Shown here piece after piece: positions 1-6,894 of a stretch of 64,000 nt of DNA. Both the position numbers and the translations under genes were made by a program. The notes under the pieces were generated by a model that saw only the letters and a program-made list of their open reading frames with translations, searched no databases and had not been told where the DNA came from. The DNA comes from an uncultured Poribacteria bacterium (GTDB taxonomy: Bacteria; Poribacteria; WGA-4E; WGA-3G): NCBI GenBank assembly GCA_958295855.1, contig OY282383.1, positions 874,481-938,480 of the forward strand, given 5' to 3'. Position 1 is the first letter of the stretch. Each line of letters opens with the position of its first letter.

Positions 1-557
1 CAGCCGTTCTCTCCTTTCTTAGACGATTCCCTTGTAGGAGGGGCCTCCGATGCCGATTCCCTGTCCGAAAACCATAAGCCAAACTGGAGTATCAGATGGA
101 TTCCGATAAGAATAAACCCGAACGGGATGATGCTCTTTGCCCACCAAAGCGGGATAGTTCCAATCAGTGTGGCGGGACTTAACTGCTCATCTTGCAAAAA
201 TACAAAACCGTAGTACGCTAAAATGCTAACCACAATCAGCGCGATGCAATCCACAATAAGGGTACTCCAACGAATGATGTTTTTAGGCAAAACCCGGCTG
301 AGCACGTCAATGCTGATGTGTCGCCGCTCGCAGGTAGCAAGCGCGGCACCGAGGAAGCACAACCAGAGCGTCAAGTTTTGAAGCATCACATCGCTCCACA
401 ACAGGCTCGTGTGGAAGATATAGCGCAAGACGATTTTGAGAATTGCGAGCCCTACCATCATCGCAATAATCAGACATAGCAAGCCTGTTTCGATCTTGCC
501 AAGGTAAGTATTGATACGCTGTAAGCGGGAGAGACGCATCGCAACGCTGTTGTCCAT
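1..557 (-). CDS. TRAP transporter small permease (DctQ-like), 3' end beyond window
   Basis: The reading frame starts at an ATG at 557 behind a good AGGAGG site and stays open to the window edge, giving 185 residues without a stop. The translation has the small TRAP permease (DctQ) pattern: a short charged N-terminus, a hydrophobic segment at about residues 18-38, an ERRHISIDVL motif at about 75 (typical of the family), and two more hydrophobic segments near 95-115 and 130-155. TRAP systems use an ion gradient to import carboxylates or sugar acids delivered by a periplasmic binding protein. The start lies 14 bp after the LarA-like stop, so the two are probably co-transcribed. The large permease and binding protein would lie to the left of the window. 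The last visible codons are Ser/Pro/Lys-rich and look repeat-derived. Confidence 0.85.
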   Translation of the reverse strand, partial: MDNSVAMRLSRLQRINTYLGKIETGLLCLIIAMMVGLAILKIVLRYIFHTSLLWSDVMLQNLTLWLCFLGAALATCERRHISIDVLSRVLPKNIIRWSTLIVDCIALIVVSILAYYGFVFLQDEQLSPATLIGTIPLWWAKSIIPFGFILIGIHLILQFGLWFSDRESASEAPPTRESSKKGENG

Positions 558-571
558 ATTTTGTTAGCCTC

Positions 572-1822
572 CTATGCCAACACCTGAATCCCCGCCGACG
601 GGAACACAGTGACTTTGGCGCGTGCCGGTAGTTTCTCCGCGAACAACTGGATGAGTTGTTCCAGCTCACGGAAAAGGAGCGCGCCCGGATGCTTTTTGTA
701 AAAATCGTCTACCAAAAAGTGTTCCGACCAGACGTGCAGTTGTTCCCGGCTTCCAAGTTGGGGCGTAGGAAGTTCGGGTTGCGGCTTGCCCTCTCTCTCT
801 CGAAGAAAACGGGCATAATCCACCTGATCGAATAGTCCGTGGTAGCAGATGCCGTCGCTCGCGGGGTTGAGTGCCATCTGATACGCCTTCTCGAAATAAC
901 GCGTTGCCCACAACGCTTTTCCCGTTTGAATCGGGTCGCTGTCAAGTGGGTAGCAGTTCAGCACCACCAAATCTGTCTCTTTTCGGCTTGCTTCTGGTAT
1001 TTCCGTGCCGTAAGTGTCTAACGCGAAGTGTGCGCCTTTACGGTGCGCCTGCACAAAATCACCGACAAACAGCCCACAGATTTCACGGCGGCGATTGAGT
1101 ACAACGTTGACGATACCATCAAGGCCTAGGACACCTGCCACCGCTTCAGCGAAATCGCGATGATCGGGTTCACTGCCTTTTCTCTCAATAACAGCATGCC
1201 CGCGGCTCGGTGAGAAGGAGTGAAAATAGAACATCGTCGCGAAACCAGCGATGCCGGGGACAACTAACTTCGCGCCGCCACCAAAACCGACGGCCCCGTG
1301 CGGATAGATGCCGCCCAGACAGATTTTGAAATCCGCATCGGCGACAACGCGATTGATATAGATGGGCATGCCGTTCTCAAGGCTTCCCAATGCCCGCAGA
1401 GTTCCGCTCATAAAGTCGTGGCTCGTCGCCTCATATTCAGCAGCGACATCTGCCCCAATCTTCTTCGAGACCTCTTCATCGGTGAGAGGGCGGTGCGAAC
1501 CGCCTCCGACAACAAACCGCGTCTCCGATTTCGGGATGCCTGCTGCAGTGAGTTCGCGCAGCAGAAACGGGATAACTGTCGCTGCCGGTGTCGGTCGACT
1601 CAGATCGTCCACGACGATGGCAGCACTCTTTTTGCCTTTCGCCAGTGCCGAAATGCGGGGTGTGCCAATCGGTTCGGCGAATGCGCGTTCAATTTGTGCG
1701 TCGGAAAGCACGGGTGCATCCCTCGGTCCCAACATCTCAACCTCCCAACCCATTGGGAAATTCAGCGTTAATTCTTCATCGCCATACCAGGCGCGAGAGT
1801 GTACGGTAGCCGTATTCTTCAT
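572..1822 (-). CDS. LarA-like (lactate racemase / nickel-pincer nucleotide) family enzyme
   Basis: This 416-residue protein matches the LarA (DUF2088) family. It has VVDDLSRPTP near residue 70, GGGSHRP near 105 (equivalent to the GTHRP histidine), and PHGAVGFGGGAKLVVPG near 175-190, which contains the histidine and the lysine that anchors the pincer cofactor in characterised LarA. LarA enzymes epimerise 2-hydroxy acids with a nickel-pincer nucleotide made by LarB/C/E, none of which lie in this window. The ATG at 1822 has a GGAGA site. The next gene is a TRAP permease, so a racemase for an imported hydroxy acid or sugar acid is a reasonable inference. The substrate cannot be read from sequence and need not be lactate. 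Confidence 0.85.
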   Translation of the reverse strand: MKNTATVHSRAWYGDEELTLNFPMGWEVEMLGPRDAPVLSDAQIERAFAEPIGTPRISALAKGKKSAAIVVDDLSRPTPAATVIPFLLRELTAAGIPKSETRFVVGGGSHRPLTDEEVSKKIGADVAAEYEATSHDFMSGTLRALGSLENGMPIYINRVVADADFKICLGGIYPHGAVGFGGGAKLVVPGIAGFATMFYFHSFSPSRGHAVIERKGSEPDHRDFAEAVAGVLGLDGIVNVVLNRRREICGLFVGDFVQAHRKGAHFALDTYGTEIPEASRKETDLVVLNCYPLDSDPIQTGKALWATRYFEKAYQMALNPASDGICYHGLFDQVDYARFLREREGKPQPELPTPQLGSREQLHVWSEHFLVDDFYKKHPGALLFRELEQLIQLFAEKLPARAKVTVFPSAGIQVLA

Positions 1823-1845
1823 GATTTCTCTCCATTTTCAGCGTG

Positions 1846-1870
1846 TATCGGGATTACAAATCCCTCCTAC
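1846..1870 (-). repeat. GGAGGG-TTTGTAA-CCCGATA intergenic repeat copy
   Basis: Read on the minus strand this is GTAGGAGGGATTTGTAATCC followed by CGATA. The same word occurs between genes at 13351 and twice inside the surA-like gene (13495, 13672). It is a short dispersed repeat with a partly palindromic core (GGG-TTTGTAA-CCC). Confidence 0.7.
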
Positions 1871-1888
1871 AAGGCTTCTGTGCCGAAA

Positions 1889-2311
1889 CTATACATCCAT
1901 AGCGGCGCGGTTTGCCTTTCCCTCTTCCGGTTGAAAACTGAGGTTGGCAGCCGCTGGTTTAATCTGACAATTCTCATCCGAAATTTCAAGATTGGGGCTA
2001 GCATTCTCCAATGGCTCAATTGAAAGTCGGCACCCAAGCGCAGTGAGAAGCGTTCTGAGCGTGTCAATCCGCGGTGCCTCGTCGCTGGATAGCACTTCCG
2101 ATAGGGTTTGTGGGGCGATGCCAGTTTTCTGGGCAGGTTCGGAAATCCCACCTCTCGATTCTACAACGCTATGAAGTGCCAACTGAACTGCGGCCGGATT
2201 TCCGTAGGTTTGATACTCTTCTAGCACCGCTTGAAGGAAATCAATAGCCTCCTCGGGTGACTCAGCTAGCTGCGCAATTAGCATCTCTCGCCAGGTTCGC
2301 ATTTTTCTCAT
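1889..2311 (-). CDS. HigA-type antitoxin / addiction-module antidote with HTH
   Basis: I chose the ATG at 2311 because it has AAGGAGAGACACCA just upstream and overlaps the TGA of the toxin remnant (ATGA); a longer frame from 2338 has no ribosome site. The 140-residue protein opens with MRKMRTWREM. It has an XRE-like HTH at about residues 60-95 (GISEPAQKTGIAPQTLSEVLSS), as in the family of putative addiction-module antidotes that pair with RelE/HigB killers. The C-terminal 35 residues are polar and without recognisable motifs. Only the last codons of the toxin remain upstream, so this looks like an orphan antitoxin, possibly retained as a repressor or as protection against a related toxin. Confidence 0.75.
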   Translation of the reverse strand: MRKMRTWREMLIAQLAESPEEAIDFLQAVLEEYQTYGNPAAVQLALHSVVESRGGISEPAQKTGIAPQTLSEVLSSDEAPRIDTLRTLLTALGCRLSIEPLENASPNLEISDENCQIKPAAANLSFQPEEGKANRAAMDV

Positions 2312-2391
2312 TGGTGTCTCTCCTTGTATTCTCGCCAATAGGTTTTTGCGCGTTCAATATCCTGCGTCTGCGATGATTTATCGCCACCACA
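2308..2391 (-). pseudogene. HigB/RelE toxin C-terminal remnant
   Basis: This stretch translates to a 27-residue tail (CGGDKSSQTQDIERAKTYWR, then EYKERHQ and TGA) with the characteristic end of addiction-module killer proteins (CGGDKS...DI..A..YW.EY). Its TGA overlaps the ATG of the antitoxin, the normal toxin-antitoxin junction. A stop codon lies in frame two codons upstream, and no toxin body is visible up to pyrG. It is therefore the decayed 3' end of a lost toxin gene. Confidence 0.75.
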
Positions 2392-2520
2392 GATTCATTC
2401 TCGGACGCATCGCGCGCCGCCCTTACATTTTCTGTGCATCACCAATTGTCAATTGACAGATGCCATGCAACTGACTGCTTGATTATACTGCGTCTTACGA
2501 CATAACATCGAAAATAAACC

Positions 2521-4152
2521 TTAATTTTCAGGAGACACGCATGCCCTTGTTTGCCGTTGATAGCCGAGCACTGCCCCGATAAATTCCCGGAAAAGTGGAT
2601 GCGGGGCAAGCGGTTTCGATTGAAATTCGGGGTGGAATTGTGAACCTACCATCCACGGATGCTCGGTTACCTCAGCAATTTCGACAAGGCTTTCGTCCGG
2701 TGAAACCCCGCTAAAACAGAGCCCTGCCGATTCCAATGTTGCTCGGTATCGGTTATTCAACTCGTAGCGATGGCGGTGCCGTTCTACGATAATAGGCTGC
2801 TGATATGCCGCGTAACTTTTAGTGTTTTCTTTAAGCACACAAGGATAAAGCCCAAGCCGCATCGTCGCGCCAAGGTCGGCGATGGCGCGTTGTTCAGGCA
2901 TCAAATCTATCACCGGATGCGGTGTCTCCTCATCCACCTCTGTGCTGTTTGCTTTTTTTAGAGTCGCTACGTTCCGGGCAAACTCAATCACGAGACACTG
3001 CATGCCGAGGCACAACCCCAAATAGGGAATGTGATTTTCGCGGGCATATTGCGCGGTAACCAACATGCCTTCAATGCCGCGATAACCGAACCCCCCCGGT
3101 ACCAGAATCCCATCTACATGTTCAAAGACTGTGTCAAGGTTCGGCTGTTCTGTCAGCGTTTCAGAGTCTATCCACTCAATGTCAACTGCCGCTTCGTTGG
3201 CAATCCCACCATGTTTCACCGCTTCCTGTACGCTGATATAGGCATCGTTCCCGGTTGTATATTTCCCAACAATCGCGATTCGGGTGTTGTGTTTCGGGTT
3301 TTTCAGTTTTTCAACCATGGCTACCCATTCGGTATCCATCGTTGCGCGTCTTTCAAGCCCCAGTTTTTTTGAGACGAGATGCCCCATGCCTTGTTTTTCA
3401 AAATTAAGTGGAATTTCATCAATGCATTTGGTGTCCAATCCTTCAAGAATGTACTCCGCACTGATGCCACAGAGGAGCGCAATCTTCATGCGTATGCTTT
3501 CATCAAGCGGCTGGCTGGTGCGGCAAAGCAACAGATCCGGCTGAATGCCCAACTCTTGGAGCTTCCGGATGCTATGTTGTGTCGGTTTGCTCTTGCTTTC
3601 ACCGTTCGGTAAGGTGTAAATCAGCGAGACATGGAGAAACATTGTATTTTCTCGGCCGACGTCAACTGCCATTTGTCGGATAGCTTCGACAAACGGCGGT
3701 GTTTCAAAATCACCTATAGTCCCGCCGATCTCTGTAATAACGATGTCAGCATCGGTATCCTTCCCAATCTGATAGATGCGGCGTTTGATTTCATCCGTAA
3801 CATGCGGGATGAGCTGCACCGTTTCGCCGAGGTAATCGCCTCGCCGTTCCTTCTTAATCACCTCGCTATAGACAGAACCTGTCGTAAAGTTAGCGTGCTG
3901 GTTCAGATCCAGCCCGAGAAACCTTTCGTAGTTTCCCACGTCCAAGTCGGTTTCAGCGCCATCATGGGTTACGAAAACCTCGCCATGTTGGAACGGATTC
4001 ATCACCCCGGCATCCACATTGAGATACGGATCTATTTTGATAACACTCACTTTGAAGCCGCGATCGATGAGCAACCGCCCTAATGATGCTGTGGTAATCC
4101 CCTTGCCGATACCTGAGATCACGCCGCCTGTCACAAAGATATATTTTGTCAT
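2521..4152 (-). CDS. pyrG: CTP synthase
   Basis: CTP synthase converts UTP, ATP and glutamine to CTP in the cytoplasm. At 543 residues it has the normal length. The synthetase domain occupies about residues 1-265, opening with MTKYIFVTGGVISGIGKGIT (P-loop). The class I glutamine amidotransferase domain occupies about 290-535, with the nucleophile in GLCLGMQ and the His/Glu pair in QFHPEFQSK. The start ATG overlaps the kdsB stop by 4 bp, so the two are translationally coupled. CTP is the co-substrate of KdsB, which makes the pairing metabolically sensible. Confidence 0.97.
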   Translation of the reverse strand: MTKYIFVTGGVISGIGKGITTASLGRLLIDRGFKVSVIKIDPYLNVDAGVMNPFQHGEVFVTHDGAETDLDVGNYERFLGLDLNQHANFTTGSVYSEVIKKERRGDYLGETVQLIPHVTDEIKRRIYQIGKDTDADIVITEIGGTIGDFETPPFVEAIRQMAVDVGRENTMFLHVSLIYTLPNGESKSKPTQHSIRKLQELGIQPDLLLCRTSQPLDESIRMKIALLCGISAEYILEGLDTKCIDEIPLNFEKQGMGHLVSKKLGLERRATMDTEWVAMVEKLKNPKHNTRIAIVGKYTTGNDAYISVQEAVKHGGIANEAAVDIEWIDSETLTEQPNLDTVFEHVDGILVPGGFGYRGIEGMLVTAQYARENHIPYLGLCLGMQCLVIEFARNVATLKKANSTEVDEETPHPVIDLMPEQRAIADLGATMRLGLYPCVLKENTKSYAAYQQPIIVERHRHRYELNNRYRATLESAGLCFSGVSPDESLVEIAEVTEHPWMVGSQFHPEFQSKPLAPHPLFREFIGAVLGYQRQTRACVSPEN

Positions 4153-4895
4153 TTTGTTTTAGCACCTCTTCCTTCTAAAATCCGTTTCACCCGCTCCAAG
4201 TCGGCTGGCACATCAACACCGATAAGTGAGGTATCGGTTTCTACAACATGGATGGGGACACCGTGTTCCAAAAAACGCAACTGCTCTAACCCCTCGGCAA
4301 TTTCATAAGGGGTGCATTCCCACTTGGTGAAGGTAAGGAGTTGTTCCCGTCGGTAAGCATACAACCCGACATGTCGATACACCGGAAATTTCTGCACCGC
4401 GCCCTCCTGCACTTTACCGGGCATAGATGCACGCGAAAAATATAACGCATCGCCCTGAAGATTTGTAACAACTTTAACGACGTTAACATCCCGGTAATCT
4501 CTAGCGGTTTCAACCCGCTGTTTTAATGTGCAAACCTGCACCGCCGGTCTGTCGATGAAAGGCTGAAGCATCATGTCTATCTGCGCGGGTTCAAGCAACG
4601 GTTCGTCCCCTTGAATATTGGCGATAATATCACACGTCAGTCCTTCCGCAACGACAGCCACGCGCTCGGTGCCGGTCGCACACGCCCCGGTCATCTGGAC
4701 GTTCCCACCGAATTGCTTAACAGCATCGTAGATGCGCCGGTCATCCGTTGCAACAATAACTTCATTTAGGGTTTTTGCTCGGCACGCGTTTTCATAGACA
4801 TGTTGCACCATCGGCTTCCCCAGAAGATTTGCCAACGGCTTCCCCTCAAAACGGCTTGAGGCATAGCGGGCTGGAATAATTCCTACACTTTGCAA
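4149..4895 (-). CDS. kdsB: 3-deoxy-manno-octulosonate cytidylyltransferase (CMP-Kdo synthetase)
   Basis: The enzyme activates Kdo with CTP for lipopolysaccharide inner-core assembly. The 248-residue protein begins (L/M)QSVGIIPARYASSRFEGKP, the nucleotide-binding signature of KdsB, and has NIQGDEPLL near residue 92, a conserved metal/CTP site. The start codon is TTG at 4895 behind a GGGAGGGGG run; no ATG fits the conserved N-terminus. It is the first gene of a pyrG operon and implies a Gram-negative envelope. Confidence 0.95.
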   Translation of the reverse strand: MQSVGIIPARYASSRFEGKPLANLLGKPMVQHVYENACRAKTLNEVIVATDDRRIYDAVKQFGGNVQMTGACATGTERVAVVAEGLTCDIIANIQGDEPLLEPAQIDMMLQPFIDRPAVQVCTLKQRVETARDYRDVNVVKVVTNLQGDALYFSRASMPGKVQEGAVQKFPVYRHVGLYAYRREQLLTFTKWECTPYEIAEGLEQLRFLEHGVPIHVVETDTSLIGVDVPADLERVKRILEGRGAKTK

Positions 4896-4989
4896 ACGTT
4901 ATGCCCCCTCCCAGCAAGGTTTGTAAATTTGCAGTCATCGCGGTTTTTCTGAGAATCAAAAAGATAACAATTTTAAAACTTCATCTTGT

Positions 4990-5018
4990 AGTTTAATGCA
5001 AAACGAGGTTAAAATCAA
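4990..5018 (-). promoter_or_regulatory. Candidate sigma70-like promoter for kdsB-pyrG
   Basis: On the minus strand TTGATT and TAAACT are separated by 17 bp, about 95 bp upstream of the kdsB start. The match is moderate and rests on consensus only. Confidence 0.45.
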
Positions 5019-5101
5019 GGAAAAACTATCTCAATTTTTATCAACTCCCCGTTTTCAAAACCCATGCTTCAGCGTGGGGCTGTAGAAAACGCAAAAAACA
5101 T

Positions 5102-5131
5102 TTGACATGACTTTGCAAAGTAGTGTATAAT
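5102..5131 (+). promoter_or_regulatory. Promoter inside the IS left end
   Basis: TTGACA and a perfect TATAAT are separated by 18 bp, just inside the left-end hairpin. The miniature element at 17318 keeps the same arrangement (TTGAAA-18-TATACT), so this is probably the native tnpB promoter. Confidence 0.65.
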
Positions 5132-5425
5132 GACTATAGCATTGTTGGTAGAGATTTTCACCCGCGTAGCAAGGCGCGGTCGGGCCGAAACCGAGTGAAA
5201 ACGGGACAATGCTGGAGAAAACAATGCGAACCTACAAAGCCGATTTGCCACAATTGTGGACAGCGTGTGATGTTTCTGGAACTGCAAGACCGGGAGTGGT
5301 ATTGTCATGTGTGTAAAACCCTGCATGATAGAGATGTGAACGCTGCAATAAACATTCTTAAGGTTGGGATATCAACCTTTGGCGGAGAGGGCATAGGACT
5401 CGCCACGGCGAGCAACCCTTGTTGA
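5123..5425 (+). pseudogene. Truncated TnpB (C-terminal zinc ribbon remnant)
   Basis: The open frame encodes about 100 residues. From about residue 40 it reads ICHNCG, then ELQDREWYCHVCKTLHDRDV and NAAINI, the four-cysteine zinc ribbon and the RDVNAA motif at the end of TnpB (RNA-guided nuclease, Cas12 ancestor). The OB-fold, RuvC I and RuvC II parts are missing, so the product cannot be an active nuclease. The N-terminal 35 residues look like out-of-place sequence at the deletion joint. Confidence 0.8.
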
Positions 5426-5491
5426 TACCACAATCCACCTTGCTGGCACGGGGTTAGCAGCCCCACTGCTTCAGCTGGGGGAGTATATCAC

Positions 5492-5521
5492 TTGCAGATG
5501 CGAGTGGAAAAGTGGTAAACT
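5492..5521 (+). promoter_or_regulatory. Candidate promoter for the LamG gene
   Basis: TTGCAG and TAAACT are separated by 18 bp, immediately downstream of the IS right end and 40 bp upstream of the LamG start. The -10 is preceded by TGG, giving an extended -10 as at 12120 and 16139. Confidence 0.45.
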
Positions 5522-5560
5522 TTAATACAAGTGAATAAATTTTTTAAAGGAGATTCTCAA

Positions 5561-6391
5561 ATGAAACGCAGTTTGACAATTCTGGTGTGCTTACTTTTGG
5601 TATACCCCTTCTGTCCATATACAGCAGAATTCTCTTTGCTTGGCATTCAGGCAGTATCCGCCGAGGTCTTGGATCCGGATTTGGTGCTGTATTTCGATTA
5701 TGAGGACTTTAAGGGAGATACCGTTGTTGAAAAATCTGGCCACGGTTACGATGGCGCGATTAACGGCAAGGTAACGCAATCCGACGACGGAAAATTTGGC
5801 AAAGCCGGCCATTTCGTCTCAGGCAGTTTTCTGGATTTGGACGGGCCCAACATCGATGAAAATGATATTCCGACCGAGGGGATGAGCGTCGTTGCGTGGA
5901 TTAACGTCGAAGCTGTTGCGGACATGGCGCTCTTCAACGCTCGCGCCGGGGATAACACGTGGCTTGTGCATCCGGAGGCACGCGGAGAAGGCAATTACCG
6001 CTGGCTCAATCGGAGCCCCGGCGGCGCGACGATATTCGACATCCGCGCAGGGAAAAACGAAGCCAATGAGTGGATACATTATGCCGGCACGTTCAGTCGT
6101 GCAGAAGGCTTAGCCGTTCTCTACATCAACGGGGCCAATGTCGGTGAGGAAAAGGCACGGGTGGGAACCCCCATCGCACCAGATTGGGATTCGGGGGCGC
6201 GTGTCGGCTATAACATTGACAATAATCGTCCCTTCAATGGGCTCATGGATGACCTGACCGTTTGGAAACGCGGTCTCACCGAGGAAGAAGTGAAATTCAT
6301 CATGGACAATGGTGTTGGTGGATTTCTTGCTGTGGAAGCCCAAGGCAAACTCACCACCACATGGGGGCGACTTAAAGCCGCTTCTCGGTAA
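5561..6391 (+). CDS. Secreted LamG-domain (concanavalin-like) protein
   Basis: I chose the ATG at 5561 because AAAGGAGATTCTCAA precedes it; a GTG 30 bp earlier has no site. The 276-residue product starts MKRSLTILVCLLLVYPFC, a signal peptide ending near residue 34. Residues 40-250 form a LamG/concanavalin A-like jelly roll: YFDYEDFKGDTVVEKSGHG, MSVVAWINVEA, WIHYAGTFSRAEGLAVLYING and FNGLMDDLTVWKRGLTEEEV are typical strands of that fold, which binds glycans or matrix proteins. The C-terminus ends GKLTTTWGRLKAASR, nearly the same tail as the lamin-tail protein at 31232, suggesting a common surface-sorting signal. The gene stands alone after the IS derivative. Confidence 0.88.
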   Translation: MKRSLTILVCLLLVYPFCPYTAEFSLLGIQAVSAEVLDPDLVLYFDYEDFKGDTVVEKSGHGYDGAINGKVTQSDDGKFGKAGHFVSGSFLDLDGPNIDENDIPTEGMSVVAWINVEAVADMALFNARAGDNTWLVHPEARGEGNYRWLNRSPGGATIFDIRAGKNEANEWIHYAGTFSRAEGLAVLYINGANVGEEKARVGTPIAPDWDSGARVGYNIDNNRPFNGLMDDLTVWKRGLTEEEVKFIMDNGVGGFLAVEAQGKLTTTWGRLKAASR

Positions 6392-6670
6392 GCATCTATT
6401 TTCACATTACTTTTTTGTCCAATCCGGAGGAGGGGTTTCTTCGCACAAGCCCTTCCTCTTGTCAGCGCGCTGTCATGAAGTTTAAGAAATTAAACGGGTA
6501 TTTTCCGCGGTGGTATATCGCCCCGCAAAGCGGGGTAAATGCCTTTGCCCTCTTCAGGTAGGAGTGCCCTCCAGGGCGCGATGCCTTGGAGAAGCCGAAT
6601 GACCCATTTATTTTTATATCTTCATCCACGCGCGCTTTTCTTTTAAACCCAAATAAAACCCAAAATCCTC
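6392..6670. other. Non-coding stretch with short repeats
   Basis: No gene is seen. The stretch holds an interrupted copy of the GGAGGAGGGGTTT repeat near 6426-6456 and the palindrome CCCCGCAAAGCGGGG at 6521-6535, which recurs at 24851, 40338, 60037 (variant) and 62616. Confidence 0.55.
6521..6535. repeat. CCCYGCAAAGCRGGG palindrome, copy 1
   Basis: A perfect 6-bp stem with an AAA loop, in the context TATATCG-CCCCGCAAAGCGGGG-TAAATGCC. Copies at 40338 and 62616 have closely similar flanks (TATAA before, AATAC or AAATAC after). It may be an IS200/IS605-type end hairpin of a second subfamily. Confidence 0.6.
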
Positions 6671-6699
6671 TTGACATTTCTGTCCTTTTTGTGTATCAT
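6671..6699 (+). promoter_or_regulatory. Strong promoter for the aminotransferase gene
   Basis: A consensus TTGACA and a TATCAT are separated by 17 bp, about 180 bp upstream of the aminotransferase start. Confidence 0.7.
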
Positions 6700-6729
6700 A
6701 AAAGCAAGCATTTTCCCCCAGCAACGTCT

Positions 6730-6894
6730 ATGGTGAGTCACGAATTTAAATTTTGCCCAAAATGTAGCGCACATCTAACTGAGAAGTACATTGAAGACAG
6801 ACACCGTCAGGTATGCCCAGCTATTGAATCGAGTGCAACAGATATAGTGCGCCTAAGGACACACAACGAGGAAAAAATATGCATACAATTTTAG
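6730..6894 (+). pseudogene. Small zinc-ribbon fragment (NUDIX N-terminus-like)
   Basis: A 54-codon frame begins MVSHEFKFCPKCSAHLTEKY and contains CPKC and a third cysteine in RQVCPA. This resembles the N-terminal zinc ribbon of NUDIX hydrolases (FCP.CG..L.......R..CP..), but the expected fourth cysteine and the NUDIX domain are absent. The frame overlaps the aminotransferase start by 16 bp. It may be a decayed gene end or a small leader ORF; I cannot tell which. Confidence 0.4.

Larger units (their letters stand above)
5043..5491 (+). mobile_element. IS200/IS605-type (TnpB) element, internal deletion derivative
   Basis: The left end starts AACTCCCCGTTTTCAA and carries the imperfect hairpin CCCATGCTTCAGCGTGGGG. 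The right end carries a related hairpin (CCCCACTGCTTCAGCTGGGG) and ends GAGTATATCAC. Terminal subterminal hairpins rather than inverted repeats are the hallmark of IS200/IS605. Between the ends only an internal promoter and the C-terminal part of tnpB remain, about 450 bp instead of the expected roughly 1.3-1.8 kb. No TnpA is present, so movement would need a helper. The same ends recur at 17318-17548. Confidence 0.8.
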
